Shown: piece by piece, positions 36,785 through 46,564 of the stretch
How the letters are laid out: each line of letters begins with the position of its first letter
Numbering within the stretch: the first letter of the stretch is position 1
Source of the DNA: Patagioenas fasciata
Lineage: Eukaryota > Chordata > Aves > Columbiformes > Columbidae
DNA: 64,000 bases
Reading direction: 5' to 3'
NCBI RefSeq assembly: GCF_037038585.1
Contig: NC_092521.1
Span: 105,726,398 to 105,790,397 of the forward strand
The notes under the pieces: generated by a model
What the model was told of the DNA's origin: nothing
What the model saw: only the letters and a program-made list of their open reading frames with translations
Database searches by the model: none
Position numbers and translations under genes: made by a program

Positions 36785-38461
36785 TTATTCCAATACTGTT
36801 GTCACCATATGGGATACAAACACTTCTATCCTTTTTCCCATAGTTAATTTTCGGACTTCCTGGATCAGTACTACTGTAGCAGCCACCGCCCGTAAGCACG
36901 CCGACCACCCAGCACTTACCGGATCTAGCTGTTTAGAAAAATAGCCAACAGGTCTTTTCCAAGATCCTAGTCGTTGGGTTAATACTCCCAAGGCAAGTCT
37001 TTGTCGCTCATGTACAAACAACTGGAAATCTTTGCTCAAGTCCGGCAGGCCCAAAGCAGGTGCCTGCATGAAAGCTTGTTTCAATTTTTGGAAAGCCTCT
37101 CGTTGTGGCTTTCCCCACACTAAGGTCTTATTCTTCTGTGCCTCATATAACGGTTTGGCAATAAGTCCATAGTCCGTGATCCAGAGCCTGCACCATCCTG
37201 TCATTCTTAAAAAAGATCTTAATTCATGTAAGTTTCGTGGTTCTGAGATAGCACAAATAGCATGCACACGGTTTGTACCTAATTTTCGCTGTCCTTGAGA
37301 GAGCTCGCATCCTAAATAGATCACAGTCTCGGATGCAATCTGAGCTTTATTTTTTGATACTTTGTACCCATTCATTCCCAATTGGTTCAGTATTTCAGTC
37401 GTTACCTGGATGCAGAGTTCTCCTGTCTCAGTTGCAATCAAAATGTCATCCACGTATTGTAGCAACCAGTACCGTTGTCGAGGGATCACGATGTGACCTT
37501 TCGTAGTCCATTCCTCGAGGTCCTTGGCTAACTGATTTCCAAAGATGGTTGGGCTATTCTTGAATCCTTGCGGAAGGCGTGTCCAGGTTAATTGAGTTTT
37601 CCTTCCATTGTGTGGATTTTCCCATTCAAAAGCAAATAGCTTTTTGCTTTCCTGGTCGAGAGGTATGCAGAAGAAGGCATCTTTTAAATCAAGTACAGTA
37701 AACCATTTATATTTCTCTTTCACAGATGTTAACAAGGTATATGGATTTGCAACTACCGGATAAATGTCCTTAGTGATCTGGTTTACAGCCTGCAAATCTT
37801 GGACTAATCGATAATTACCATCAGGCTTCTTTACTGGAAAAATTGGAGTATTATATTCTGATTCACATTCCTCTAGAATTCCATAACTCAAGAATTTTTC
37901 AATTAGAGGAACTCTTCCTAACCTAGCTTCTAGTTTCAGTGGGTACTGCCTCAACTGTACTGGCTTGGCATCTTCCTTCAGTTCCACTTTAACGGGCTGG
38001 GCTGTTTTCGATTTCCCAGGTATGTCAGTCTCCCATACCGTAGGGATCATGGCCTCCTCCACAGCTTGTGGTACCTCCGCTACCGGGTTTTCTTTTAACA
38101 GCAGAACTTGTCCTACCTTAGATTCTGGAATTTTCATTACCAGGTTTCCATCCTCGCATGTTATTACAGCATCCAATTTGGTCAATAAATCCTGTCCTAA
38201 AAGGGAAACTGGACAGTCTGGAACATATAAGAACTCATGGGTTAATTCCTTTTCTCCAAAACACAGATCTAAGGGTTGTAGGAATGGCCGTACTTCTTCC
38301 TTCCCTGTGGCACCAACAATCGTTGTTGTTTTATGACTTACTGTTCCCTGTAAAGAATTTAGCACAGAATAGGTAGCCCCTGTATCCACTAAAAATCTCA
38401 CATCCTGGTCCCCCACTTGTATTGTCACCAGGGGCTCCTTATTCTGGGCATCTGTTTTCAT
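36785..38461 (-). pseudogene. pol: pol of the young provirus, first part: protease and reverse transcriptase
   Basis: Open frame of 558 codons, in the same frame as gag and separated from it by one UGA. Protease comes first, with the aspartic motif FLVDTGATYSVL and the partner segment VSLLGQDLL. Reverse transcriptase follows, with the fingers (EARLGRVPLIEKFL, VKKPDGNYRLVQDL), the palm motif LPQGFKNSP and the catalytic YVDDILIAT, then thumb and connection (LDPVSAGWSACLRAVAA). All catalytic residues of both enzymes are visible. It ends at a TAA at 36785-36787 beside a G-run on the coding strand, where the frame also shifts by one into the RNase H part. Translation would start in gag, so the ATG at 38461 is only the first Met of the frame. 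Confidence 0.93.
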
Positions 38462-38470
38462 ACTGCCATA

Positions 38471-38476
38471 TAGTCA
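38471..38476 (-). promoter_or_regulatory. gag-pol stop codon in UGA-CUA readthrough context
   Basis: The gag frame ends in TGA (38474-38476) followed directly by CTA, and the same frame runs on into protease. UGA followed by CUA is the best-known leaky stop context in eukaryotic and alphavirus mRNAs. Murine-type gammaretroviruses use UAG with a downstream pseudoknot instead. I did not fold the downstream RNA. Confidence 0.72.
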
Positions 38477-40075
38477 GCTGTTGTTACTATACTCTCCCAA
38501 CACCACAGTTTGTACTGCATTTCCTACTGCATTTGGTACCCGACTCACGGGACCCAGACTGTTTGGGCATTCATTTTTCCAGTGTCCTTCCTCCCTACAA
38601 TAAGCACATTGATTTAAACCAAGCTTTATAACAGGCCTCAGAGGAGTTCCCTGAACATTCCGAAAACCGCGCCCTCGGCTGTCTCTAGTTCCTCTACCAC
38701 GGACTCCCATTCCTACTCCCCTGCCTTGTCCTTGGACCAGGGCCAACAAGTCTTGTTGATGACACCTCGACTGTTCCTTTTCTCTATTATTATAAACTTT
38801 CCAGGCTGTTTCTAACATAACATCCAGATCTCGTAATTGTGCTCCCTCCAGTTTCTGTAATTTCTTTCGAATATCATCCTGAGACTGCCCCAAAAAGATT
38901 AAAGCCAACTGAACCCTTGCTTGTTCTGTTTCAATATCTAAATCCATATATCTTTTTGCAGTTTCCTTCAATCTTTCTAAAAAGGCTGAAGGGGATTCAT
39001 TCTTTTCCTGCTTAACACTATACAATTTTGACCAATTCATTTGTTTTGGCATAGCAGTCTGAACACCGATTAATAACCAGTCCTGATACCTCCGGAGGTG
39101 AAGCTGACCACCTCCAGTATTATAATCCCACCGGGGATCCTCTTTTGGGAAATTTTCATCAACATTACCGCCCACTGTTCCATTCCGAATATCCTCCCTT
39201 ACTTTATCTCTTGCTACCCGTATAACCATATCTTTTTCTGTAGAATCCATTAATGTGTCAAGAATCACCTGCAAATCATCCCAATCAGGATTCTGCATTT
39301 TAATTATCATTTTAATTACCCTTGCAACCTTGTCTGGGTTTTCCCGGTAAGGACCAGCTGATTGTTTCCAGATCACTAAATCTCCTGGTGAAAATGGGAC
39401 TTTTACATAAACTGGCTCCCCCCCCACTCCTACCGCTTGTCTTAGGGGTGCTATTACATTTGATGGTCCACCCCCCTTTTGGGCTTCCTTTTCTCTGTTC
39501 CTAGTCCTGTGGGATATTGGTGTAGTTGTCAGTCCTTTTACACCGGCTGCTGCCCCCTCATCCCCACTGGAATAGACATCACTTTCAGTAAGACGCACAG
39601 GTGCCGAGGGTTTGAGGGATTTAGGTGCAGAGGGTTCAGTTTCTGAAGGCGCAACATCGAGACACGGCAGATCTAATTTTAAAGCATTACCACTACTGTC
39701 CTCTACAGCCAAACATGTAATGCATTTCTTTTCTGCCGTACATCCCATACATTTATCATTAGTACCGCTCCTCCGGACTAACATTAACCCACATTCCTTC
39801 CTCCAGTCCTGTTTTTGTTCAAGATAGAAAAAGAGATCCACATACTGTACCTCATCCCATTTACCTTCCCTTTGACAAAACCTCATTAAATCAACAATAG
39901 TTCCATGTTCTAAAGTACCCTCCGGTGGCCAACGTACTTCATTAGGCAAGTCATATTCAGGCTACCAGCGAGTACAATATTCAATTAATTTCTTTTTGCT
40001 CATTGATTGTCCAAATCCAGCCTCCTTCCAATGTTTCAACAAACAATCTAATGGTGACATCTTTGTACCACACAT
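38474..40075 (-). pseudogene. gag: gag of the young provirus (one in-frame stop)
   Basis: The frame opens at an ATG at 40075 (MCGTKMSPLDCLLKHWKEAG...) and runs to the UGA at 38474, interrupted only by TAG at 39962-39964 after residue 37; the intact part from 39949 has 491 codons. Order: matrix-like N-terminus, an unusual CMGC-CITC cysteine cluster, a Pro/Ser-rich acidic linker, the gammaretroviral capsid (PFSPGDLVIWKQ, DDLQVILDTLM), a charged helical stretch, then nucleocapsid with one CCHC knuckle (C-x2-C-x4-H-x4-C) in a Gly/Arg-rich setting. No Gly at position 2, so the usual myristoylation signal is absent from this start. Gag would build the viral core; this copy needs stop suppression to be full length. 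Confidence 0.9.
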
Positions 40076-40636
40076 CAACACAAAAGAGTAACACACAGAT
40101 GGTTAATACAGAAAGATAACACACGGATAACTTTGAAATCACCAGTTTCAACAGTGAATACAGATGAAATTACCAGAACGATAAACCAGGTGCTGAACAG
40201 CATAAATAACCAGATAAATAACCAGACCAAGTGGTGAGCCTGAATAACACAAATAACAGACCAGGTGCGCACAAATAACCAGACCCTAGGTGCCGAGCCT
40301 GCGACATAAATAACCAAACCAAACCAGATGCCGAGCCTGCAGAGGTTTCCCTCTGTCTAACAGACGGCTGCCTAGGCAATACCCCGGGAGCTCCCTGCCC
40401 AACCGAGCGTGGCTTTCGCCACGTCTGACCGGCAGGCTACCAAATGCCTGACCAGCAGGCTACCAGACCAGAAGGGTACCCAATAATCCAGATAAAACAA
40501 CAGATAAAGCACCTTCTTACCAGTCAGAGGTCCGTCGTGAGCAGCGGAGGGTCGGTCGCGTCCGATGCACTCCCCAAGAATACCTCGGTGCTAGCTGGAG
40601 CAGGATCGAGACGCGATCCGCCTCAGTGCTTGCGAG

Positions 40637-40654
40637 GTCCCATCTGGGTCACCA
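40637..40654 (-). promoter_or_regulatory. Primer binding site of the young provirus
   Basis: Four bases after the end of the 5' LTR the minus strand reads TGGTGACCCAGATGGGAC. It begins TGG, as expected for pairing to a tRNA CCA end, and shares its first nine bases with the tRNA-Trp site of avian leukosis viruses, but the rest differs. The tRNA is left unassigned. It differs clearly from the tRNA-Pro-like site of the outer provirus. Confidence 0.75.
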
Positions 40655-40658
40655 AAAA

Positions 40659-41235
40659 TGTTAGCAATCAGGACACATAACCACGGGCGTAGTTATATGC
40701 GGTGCTTTATTTCAGCGCTGGGAAACCAGGGGTTTGCACCCAAAGCTGGCTTCAGCGGTCAGTTTAAGTTGCACAATATTTATACAGTCCATTCACATAC
40801 ATATTCATATATTCATTTAGGGTCATTAGAATATGTAATAGTTACTCAACATTTATTGCAACATCGATTGCAACACCTTGGAATTACTTTGATCATGCGC
40901 AGTGTCCCCTGGTGGTCTTTCAGGGGGTCTTCAGGATGAAGTAAGTAGTCTTCATTGCTTCTGTCCTTTTCGCCTTTGGGTACTGCACATGCGCACTACT
41001 CCATAATTGCATAACTGCTGACTAGCTTAATTTTCAGAGATACTGTGTATATTTCTTCTCATTCTAGGCATATTTGGGCTAAGATAAATGCTAGGTTGAT
41101 AAGATAAGAATATACTCAAATCCCTTATTAGGTAAAACACAATATGCAAAGGATAAATCAGTTTTGCATTGCATAGATCAGTTTTGCACCTGTTCCAGAA
41201 GGGAACATCTTGTAAAATTGATTCTGTTACTAACA
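40659..41235 (-). repeat. 5' LTR of the young provirus
   Basis: 577 bp, the same length as the copy at 34211-34787 and differing from it at 5 positions (0.87%). On the minus strand TATAAATA precedes AATAAA at the same relative places. Confidence 0.96.
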
Positions 41236-41240
41236 GGGGG

Positions 41241-42660
41241 AAACGACAGCCAGTGGCACGCTTATCTAAGCTCTTAGACCCAGTGTCTTGAGTGTGTGCA
41301 AACTGCAGCAGTAACCGCTCTTCTGGTGAAAGAAAGCAGGAAATTAAACCCTGCTGCTTTCTTGTGGAGAGATGACAATGGGCTGCACCTCTTCATAGAT
41401 GTGTCTTCAAGGATAATTCAGGGGAAAAGACACAATAGGTGTGCCATCATTGAAGGTGTGAGTGGTGAAACAAGAAACGGGAAGGTTGCCTAATAACTGG
41501 TCAGCTCAAACATGCCAGCTATAAGCTGTCAATCAGGTACTGCAAATGTTAGATGGAAAAGAAGGTACCATCTGTAATGGTTCTAGATATGCATTTGGAG
41601 TAGTGCACACCTTTGGGAAAATCTGGGAAGAATGGGGTCTAATTAATAACAAAGGGAAAAAATTGGTTCATGAAGAACCAGTTGGACAAGTGTTACATAA
41701 TCTGATGTCACCAATAGAAGTGGCTGTAGTACATTATGTCCATTAGGACATCAGAGGGGAAACTCCTTTTGTGTCAGGGGAAATTGGTTATCAGATGAAA
41801 TGGCCTGAGAAGCAGCTTTAAAACCTGAAGTAATAACTGCAAGTTATCTCACCCTTGAGGTCCTGGCCCCACAGGAAGTTCCAGTTTTTGATGAAAAATA
41901 AAAAGAAGTCCTCCAAGAATTAGGAGCCAGGGAACAGAATGGGAAATGGGTACTCCCAGATGGTAGAGAAATGTTAAATAAGCAAATCATGAGGGAGGTA
42001 TTAGCGATTTTACATTAGGAGAGTTATTGGGGAACACAAGCAATGTGTGACATAGTACTGGAATTTATACTATAGCCAAATAAATTTGTGAAAGATGGGT
42101 GGTTTGTAAAAGAATAAATAAAAAGGCACTTAAAAAGCAGCCTGCAGGAGGGCAGAGTCCAGGTTTACAACTCTTTCAAAATATTCAAGTTGATTTACCT
42201 GTAGCTGGTCGAATTAAATGCATACAAGTGTTGGTTGATCTCCTTACCAGATGGGGAGAAGCTTTCCTTCTGAGCACTGCCGTAGCGGCAGTGGTAGCAA
42301 AAGTTTAATAATAGGTGGACCTCCACAGTTTGAAACTAAGGATTTATTTCTCAAAAACTGTATACTCGGGTTGTCTTGTCTATCTTCTCTCAGGCACCAA
42401 GGCCTTCTGGCACAAACTCTGCCTTTAGAGTCTGCAACTCACAAGTTTCAGCCTGAAAACTGGGTCCTGGTCAAATCCTGGAAAGAAATAAAGCTTCAGC
42501 CAGATTGGGAAGGAGCATTTCAAGTTCTGCTGATCACCGAAACAGTGGTACGACCAGCTAAGAAAGGGTGGACTCATTAGACATGGATTAAAGAGCAAAT
42601 TGAACCTCCAAAGGAAATGACGAGTGGCAAGTATTGACAACTGACGACCCCCTTCGACTA
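41241..42660 (+). pseudogene. Outer provirus pol: RT connection, RNase H and integrase remnants
   Basis: Right of the young provirus the old pol resumes. RQPVARLSKLLDPVS (about 41244-41288) and TAAVTALLVKESRKL (about 41298-41345) are the RT connection. An RNase H stretch contains GSRYAFGVVHTFGKIWEEWG (near 41580). Integrase has QLFQNIQVDLPVAGRIKCIQ (near 42170), LTRWGEAF, then GGPPQFETKDLF (the catalytic SDNG replaced) and a C-terminal piece ENWVLVKSWKEIKLQPDWEG. Multiple stops and frameshifts; plus strand. Confidence 0.85.
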
Positions 42661-42679
42661 AAGATACAGAGATAAACAT

Positions 42680-43858
42680 GAAATTAAATTTTTGGAGATT
42701 GTTAATCCTGTATATGTAGAATTTACAAATGGGTTACTTAACAAACATCACTGAAACTGAAGGTTCCCTAACAATTTGAGTAGATGATTGCAACATCCTT
42801 AACTGTGGGGATGTACAGAGCTAAAGAGAATTGAGTTACGAAAACAAACATGTGCCCAAGGGGACTGAGTCTAAGGATGATTTAAATAAGTGCACAGTTT
42901 TTGTTGCTCTCTCTCATTGCCCCTCCTGGTACAGTGTTATCTGGACCACAGAGTTTAGGGGATGGACAGTGAGCAATGAACGATTATAGAGTTAAAAAGA
43001 AAAATTACCGTATCTAAAGGACAATCTCTCCCGGGATGTGAGTCTCTGCAGTGCAACCCTTTGCTAATTACAGGACAGGGAGCAGATGATTCAGTAAGTG
43101 GGGTTTATGGATCACAAATAGACATTAGTAGAAAAGATGCCCTGGGGAGGTTCAAAATATGTGGAGATACAAATGCCTGGGTAGAATGAATCAAATGTAT
43201 GGTGCAAAGCCTAAACAAGAGCAATTGCTATGCCTGTGCAGCAGGAAGGCCTGTGGCCCAAGTGGTACCCTTCCCTCTGGAATGGAGCGAAGATTGACAG
43301 GGGATGGAGTGCATCTTAGCCTTATACCAAGACCCTACGGCATAGGGAAATAAGTCGTGTCATACTCTCTCCCTACTATTTCCAGCTTTGCAGGGAAAAA
43401 TATCAGAATTCCCCTGGCATTTTCAGGAATAATTGGAAGTCATACTGCCTGTCTCTCACAACGGGGCAGGAATGATACCAAGTTCCTAGGAACATGAGTA
43501 GGAGTGTAGAGACACGGGAAATTAGTCCTCATATGTTCTCAAATGCTTCTTGAGTGGATCTTTGGTGGTACTGTGGGAAGATGACACTTCATTCCATTTT
43601 ATCCCCCACTGGGAAGGTACCTGTGACATTGTACAATTGGAAATTCCTTTTACCCTGGCATTTGAACACTGTGATCCATCAGGGCAACAGAAAAAGGAGT
43701 TTAGGGTTTTCCTTTGATGACAGGGTGTATTTCAATTAGATTGGGGTCCCCAGAGGGGTCCCCAAGGAACACAAAGCAAGAAATCAAGTAACTGCAGGTT
43801 TTGAGTCCTTTTTGTTTTGGTAGGTAATTACAAACAAGAATGTATACAGGATAAATAA
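42680..43858 (+). pseudogene. Probable env surface-subunit remnant of the outer provirus
   Basis: Between the integrase end and the transmembrane-subunit frame lie about 1.2 kb with short broken frames. Cysteine- and tryptophan-containing fragments (for example around 43160-43350) are where the env surface subunit should be. No motif proves this; the call rests on position. Confidence 0.45.
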
Positions 43859-44386
43859 CATTTATTTATAAGTTATACTAGACAAGTAGTTAAAGGAATC
43901 ACCAAACTATTAGATGCTACTAGTAGAGTGGCATGGGAAAATAACATGGTCCTAGATATGATGTTGGCAGAAAAAGGTGATATATGTGTAATCGGAGCTT
44001 TGCAAGGGCTCACAGCTTCAGCAGAAGAATTCGCTGAGAGTTCATGTATAGATAGTCCACTCATGGGATTGTTAGAATCTTGGTTTGTAAAATTGAAAGA
44101 AATTATAGTATCTGGTTTTACTTCTTTAATCGTAGTAGCAGAAGCACTAATTTCTATAGCATACTACATCATTCCATGTGTCCGAGGACTTGTTCAACAC
44201 CTTATTGAGACAGCTCTATCAAAGCAAATGCCTTTAGGGCCACTGTCATACTCAGATAAAATGATGCTGCTAAAAGAACAAGAAGAAAGAAGGAACAGCG
44301 AATGCATAACTCCAGAAGAAAAATGTGAAATCATGTTGTCTAGGCTTGAAGCCACCTATGAAAATGCAAAAACAACAAAAATATAA
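43859..44386 (+). pseudogene. env transmembrane-subunit remnant with a long open frame (outer provirus)
   Basis: The frame is open from 43859 to the stop ending at 44386, about 175 codons. It shows ENNMVLDMMLAEKGDICVIG, which aligns in place with the heptad/immunosuppressive-like region and the cysteine motif of gammaretroviral transmembrane subunits, although only one cysteine is left there. A hydrophobic membrane span (about IVSGFTSLIVVAEALISIA) and a roughly 80-residue cytoplasmic tail rich in Glu/Lys/Arg follow. The fusion peptide and start codon are not in this frame. It ends 20 bp before the 3' LTR. The protein would not be a functional envelope; whether the open frame is chance or retained is open. 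Confidence 0.7.
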
Positions 44387-44405
44387 AATAAGGAGAGGAG
44401 GAAAT

Positions 44406-44997
44406 TGTAAGGAACATTTAATGAAGAACTGTTGTTTTTACATAACTGAGGACCTGGCACCTGACCCTAGCAGGGGGGAAGGACCAAGAGACATCGGACT
44501 ATGAATCCTTAATGTAATACACAGTCTCTTCACGGAATATATACTGATACCTGTATACATACTGATACCTGTATTTACAAGTTAATTTAGGGGGGAAGGA
44601 CTGAGAGACATTGGACTATGAATTCTTAATGTAATACACAGTCTCTTCCCGGAATATGTACTGACACCTGTATACATACCGATACCTGTATTGATAAGTT
44701 AATTTAGGGGGAAGTGTAGCCAAAGTACCAGAAATCCATATCTTAAACAGATTGATAAGGGGAAGGGTATTGTGTGCGTCGGGATAGTCTGTAAACCCTG
44801 AAGTACCCAACCAATGGGGAACAGGGGAGGGAAATTGCGGCCGGGATTTTGGGGAAATATAAACAGGGGCTTTTTGCCCTATTCAGTGTGCCTGCCTTTA
44901 GGTAGAACACCTGGTCTTGCAAAATCGTTATTAAAATATGCTTTGCCAAGAGATCCTGCCTGGGCCTATTACATTTGCAGAAGGATTGTTTCCTACA
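44406..44997 (+). repeat. 3' LTR of the outer provirus with an internal 117-bp duplication
   Basis: 592 bp from TGTAAGGAACATT to TTTCCTACA. A segment from the GGGGAAGGACC motif near 44475 recurs 117 bp later near 44592, exactly the length difference from the 475-bp 5' LTR. The second unit is almost identical to the single unit of the 5' LTR; the first has diverged more (for example TCACGGAATATATACTGATA). Confidence 0.88.
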
Positions 44998-46560
44998 GTT
45001 GCACAAATGTCATAAATTATACATACACAAAAACCCTGGGATAGAAAAAATGTCCAATGCTGTGAGGCAAAGCACTCAAAAGTGTCAGAACTGGAGTTAC
45101 TGATGCCACATTTCCACTTGAATTTACACATTTTAGTATATTTTAAAAATTTGTGATCATATTTACAATATTCCCCTCTTATTCAGTGCACAAAATGAGC
45201 AGAGCCCACTCAGTGATCAGCTCTTGAATAATTTGTTTTCTTCTCACAGCTCAGCAGGTGGCCTGCACATTGGAGTGCAGCACCTCCACAACACAAGCAA
45301 GCACTCCTGTTCTCTGAACCAGTGGTTATGTCATTCTGCCCTCCTGTCTGCTAACACTTGCCCATACGTTATCCCACAGAAGCCAAATCAAGGAGCTAAA
45401 TCAGCAAGGAACAAGTATTTTGTACTTCACAGGGTCCGTTTTCGATCTGTTGTGTTCTCTGTGGGGCTCCATGAAAATGGGGGTGGGCGCAAGGGACGAT
45501 GCAAGACATGGATCACAAAGATGTTTGTGTCTGGTTGAAGAGACTTAGGTCAGTTTTAACTGTGATGGAATTGCATGTTGATCTACTCTGCACTATTTGT
45601 AACCTATTCAAAAATGAATCAATTTCTGTGGACCTTTTCTTCCACGACTGATTTGGAGAAAGAATCCAGTTCCTTTGCGCACTACTCTGTTGCCATAAAC
45701 GTGAGATCATTCTGTCTCTTTGGCCCCACCAAGCCTTAGTCATTGCAGCATTTGCAACATAGAAGGCTGGGGTTTTCCAGACAGCCTTACCCTTGACAAA
45801 TAATCCTGGTTTGTTCTCTGTACATTGCTTTTCTGTCAGCAAAATAAGGAAGAATTGTTGTAAAAGGGAAATCACCATAAATCACTAGAGTCTGTAATGT
45901 GCGTTTGAACACTGCTACTAAAACCTGGAAAGGGATAATTGGGTCTCAGCAGGTTCCTGTCTTGTTCTGTGCTGTTCTTTGTTGTGTGCTTCTCTGTGTG
46001 TTTCTGAGTTGGCTCAGATGGGAGACTCACAGCTGTTACCAGGTACTACTGATAATAATGAAAGACTGACTAGTTTTCCCAGAAGTAGTGGAATAGGTGG
46101 CTTGTTACCACATTCATCCTCTGTATTTTACTTGTGGTTAAAACAAGTTTAGGTTTCTCTTGCACATGAATGAGTACTAACTTTCAAGCAGGCTGTAATT
46201 TTGGATGGCAAAAAGTTGCTGCTCTGCTTCTTATCTTGACCTCCCTTTGATTAAAATAGGTTTCAGTAGTTTAGAAGTAACATTATTTTAGATTTAGGCA
46301 GCTCAAGTCTTCTCTACTGTAGTTTTTTACTGTTAGGTGTTTAAACTCTCTGCACACTGTACAGAGAGATACTCACTTAAAAATTAACAGACAGTCTTGT
46401 GAGCAGGGCAGCAAGGATTGCCTAAATTTCTTCTCTCTCTTCGCGTAGTTAAGTTTCTATGTAGAACCAAAGCTTTTCTGCAAAAGCATACCTGTGAGTT
46501 GTTACCTTTTAACCCATTATCCTAGTGGCAAGTATAGGTTTAATGCCCAAGAGATTTGTG
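44998..46560. other. Intergenic, no gene recognised
   Basis: Sequence right of the outer provirus. A 121-codon open frame on the minus strand (45513-45878) has no recognisable domain and no intron or regulatory context; I do not call it a gene. Confidence 0.6.
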
Positions 46561-46564
46561 CTCA

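Larger units (their letters stand above)
34211..41235 (-). mobile_element. Young env-less class I provirus (7,025 bp) nested in the older one
   Basis: A complete two-LTR provirus on the minus strand: 577-bp LTRs at 40659-41235 (5') and 34211-34787 (3'), primer site, gag, pro-pol and polypurine tract, with TG...CA ends. Flanks are GGGGG on both sides (34206-34210 and 41236-41240), compatible with a 4-5 bp target duplication but ambiguous because of the G-run. The gammaretroviral layout is shown by a single-CCHC gag, gag and pol in one frame separated by one stop codon, and YVDD RT. Only about 170 bp separate the end of the integrase remnant from the polypurine tract, so there is no env gene. 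Breaks seen: a stop in gag, a stop plus frameshift in pol, frame loss at the integrase C-terminus and a catalytic substitution. It is therefore not an active virus. Confidence 0.95.
31099..44997 (+). mobile_element. Outer class I endogenous retrovirus, decayed, interrupted by a younger provirus
   Basis: An old provirus on the plus strand: 5' LTR 31099-31573, primer site, gag and protease remnants, then a break near 34020 where an ERVL LTR fragment and the young minus-strand provirus lie, then RNase H, integrase and env remnants and a 3' LTR at 44406-44997. The reverse transcriptase part is missing. Comparing the LTRs, with the 3' duplication reduced to its second unit, I count about 18 differences in 475 bp (about 3.8%), clearly older than the nested copy. 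I could not define a clean target-site duplication at the outer ends. Confidence 0.88.

Noticed and set aside
36377-36847. 156-codon plus-strand open frame inside pol
   Set aside because: Antisense shadow of the RNase H coding sequence.
31090-45005. Target-site duplication of the outer provirus
   Set aside because: The sequences next to TGTAAG (AGGTG) and after CCTACA (GTTGC) do not match; no duplication is claimed.
45513-45878. 121-codon minus-strand open frame
   Set aside because: No recognisable domain, no splice or regulatory context and no second piece of evidence.
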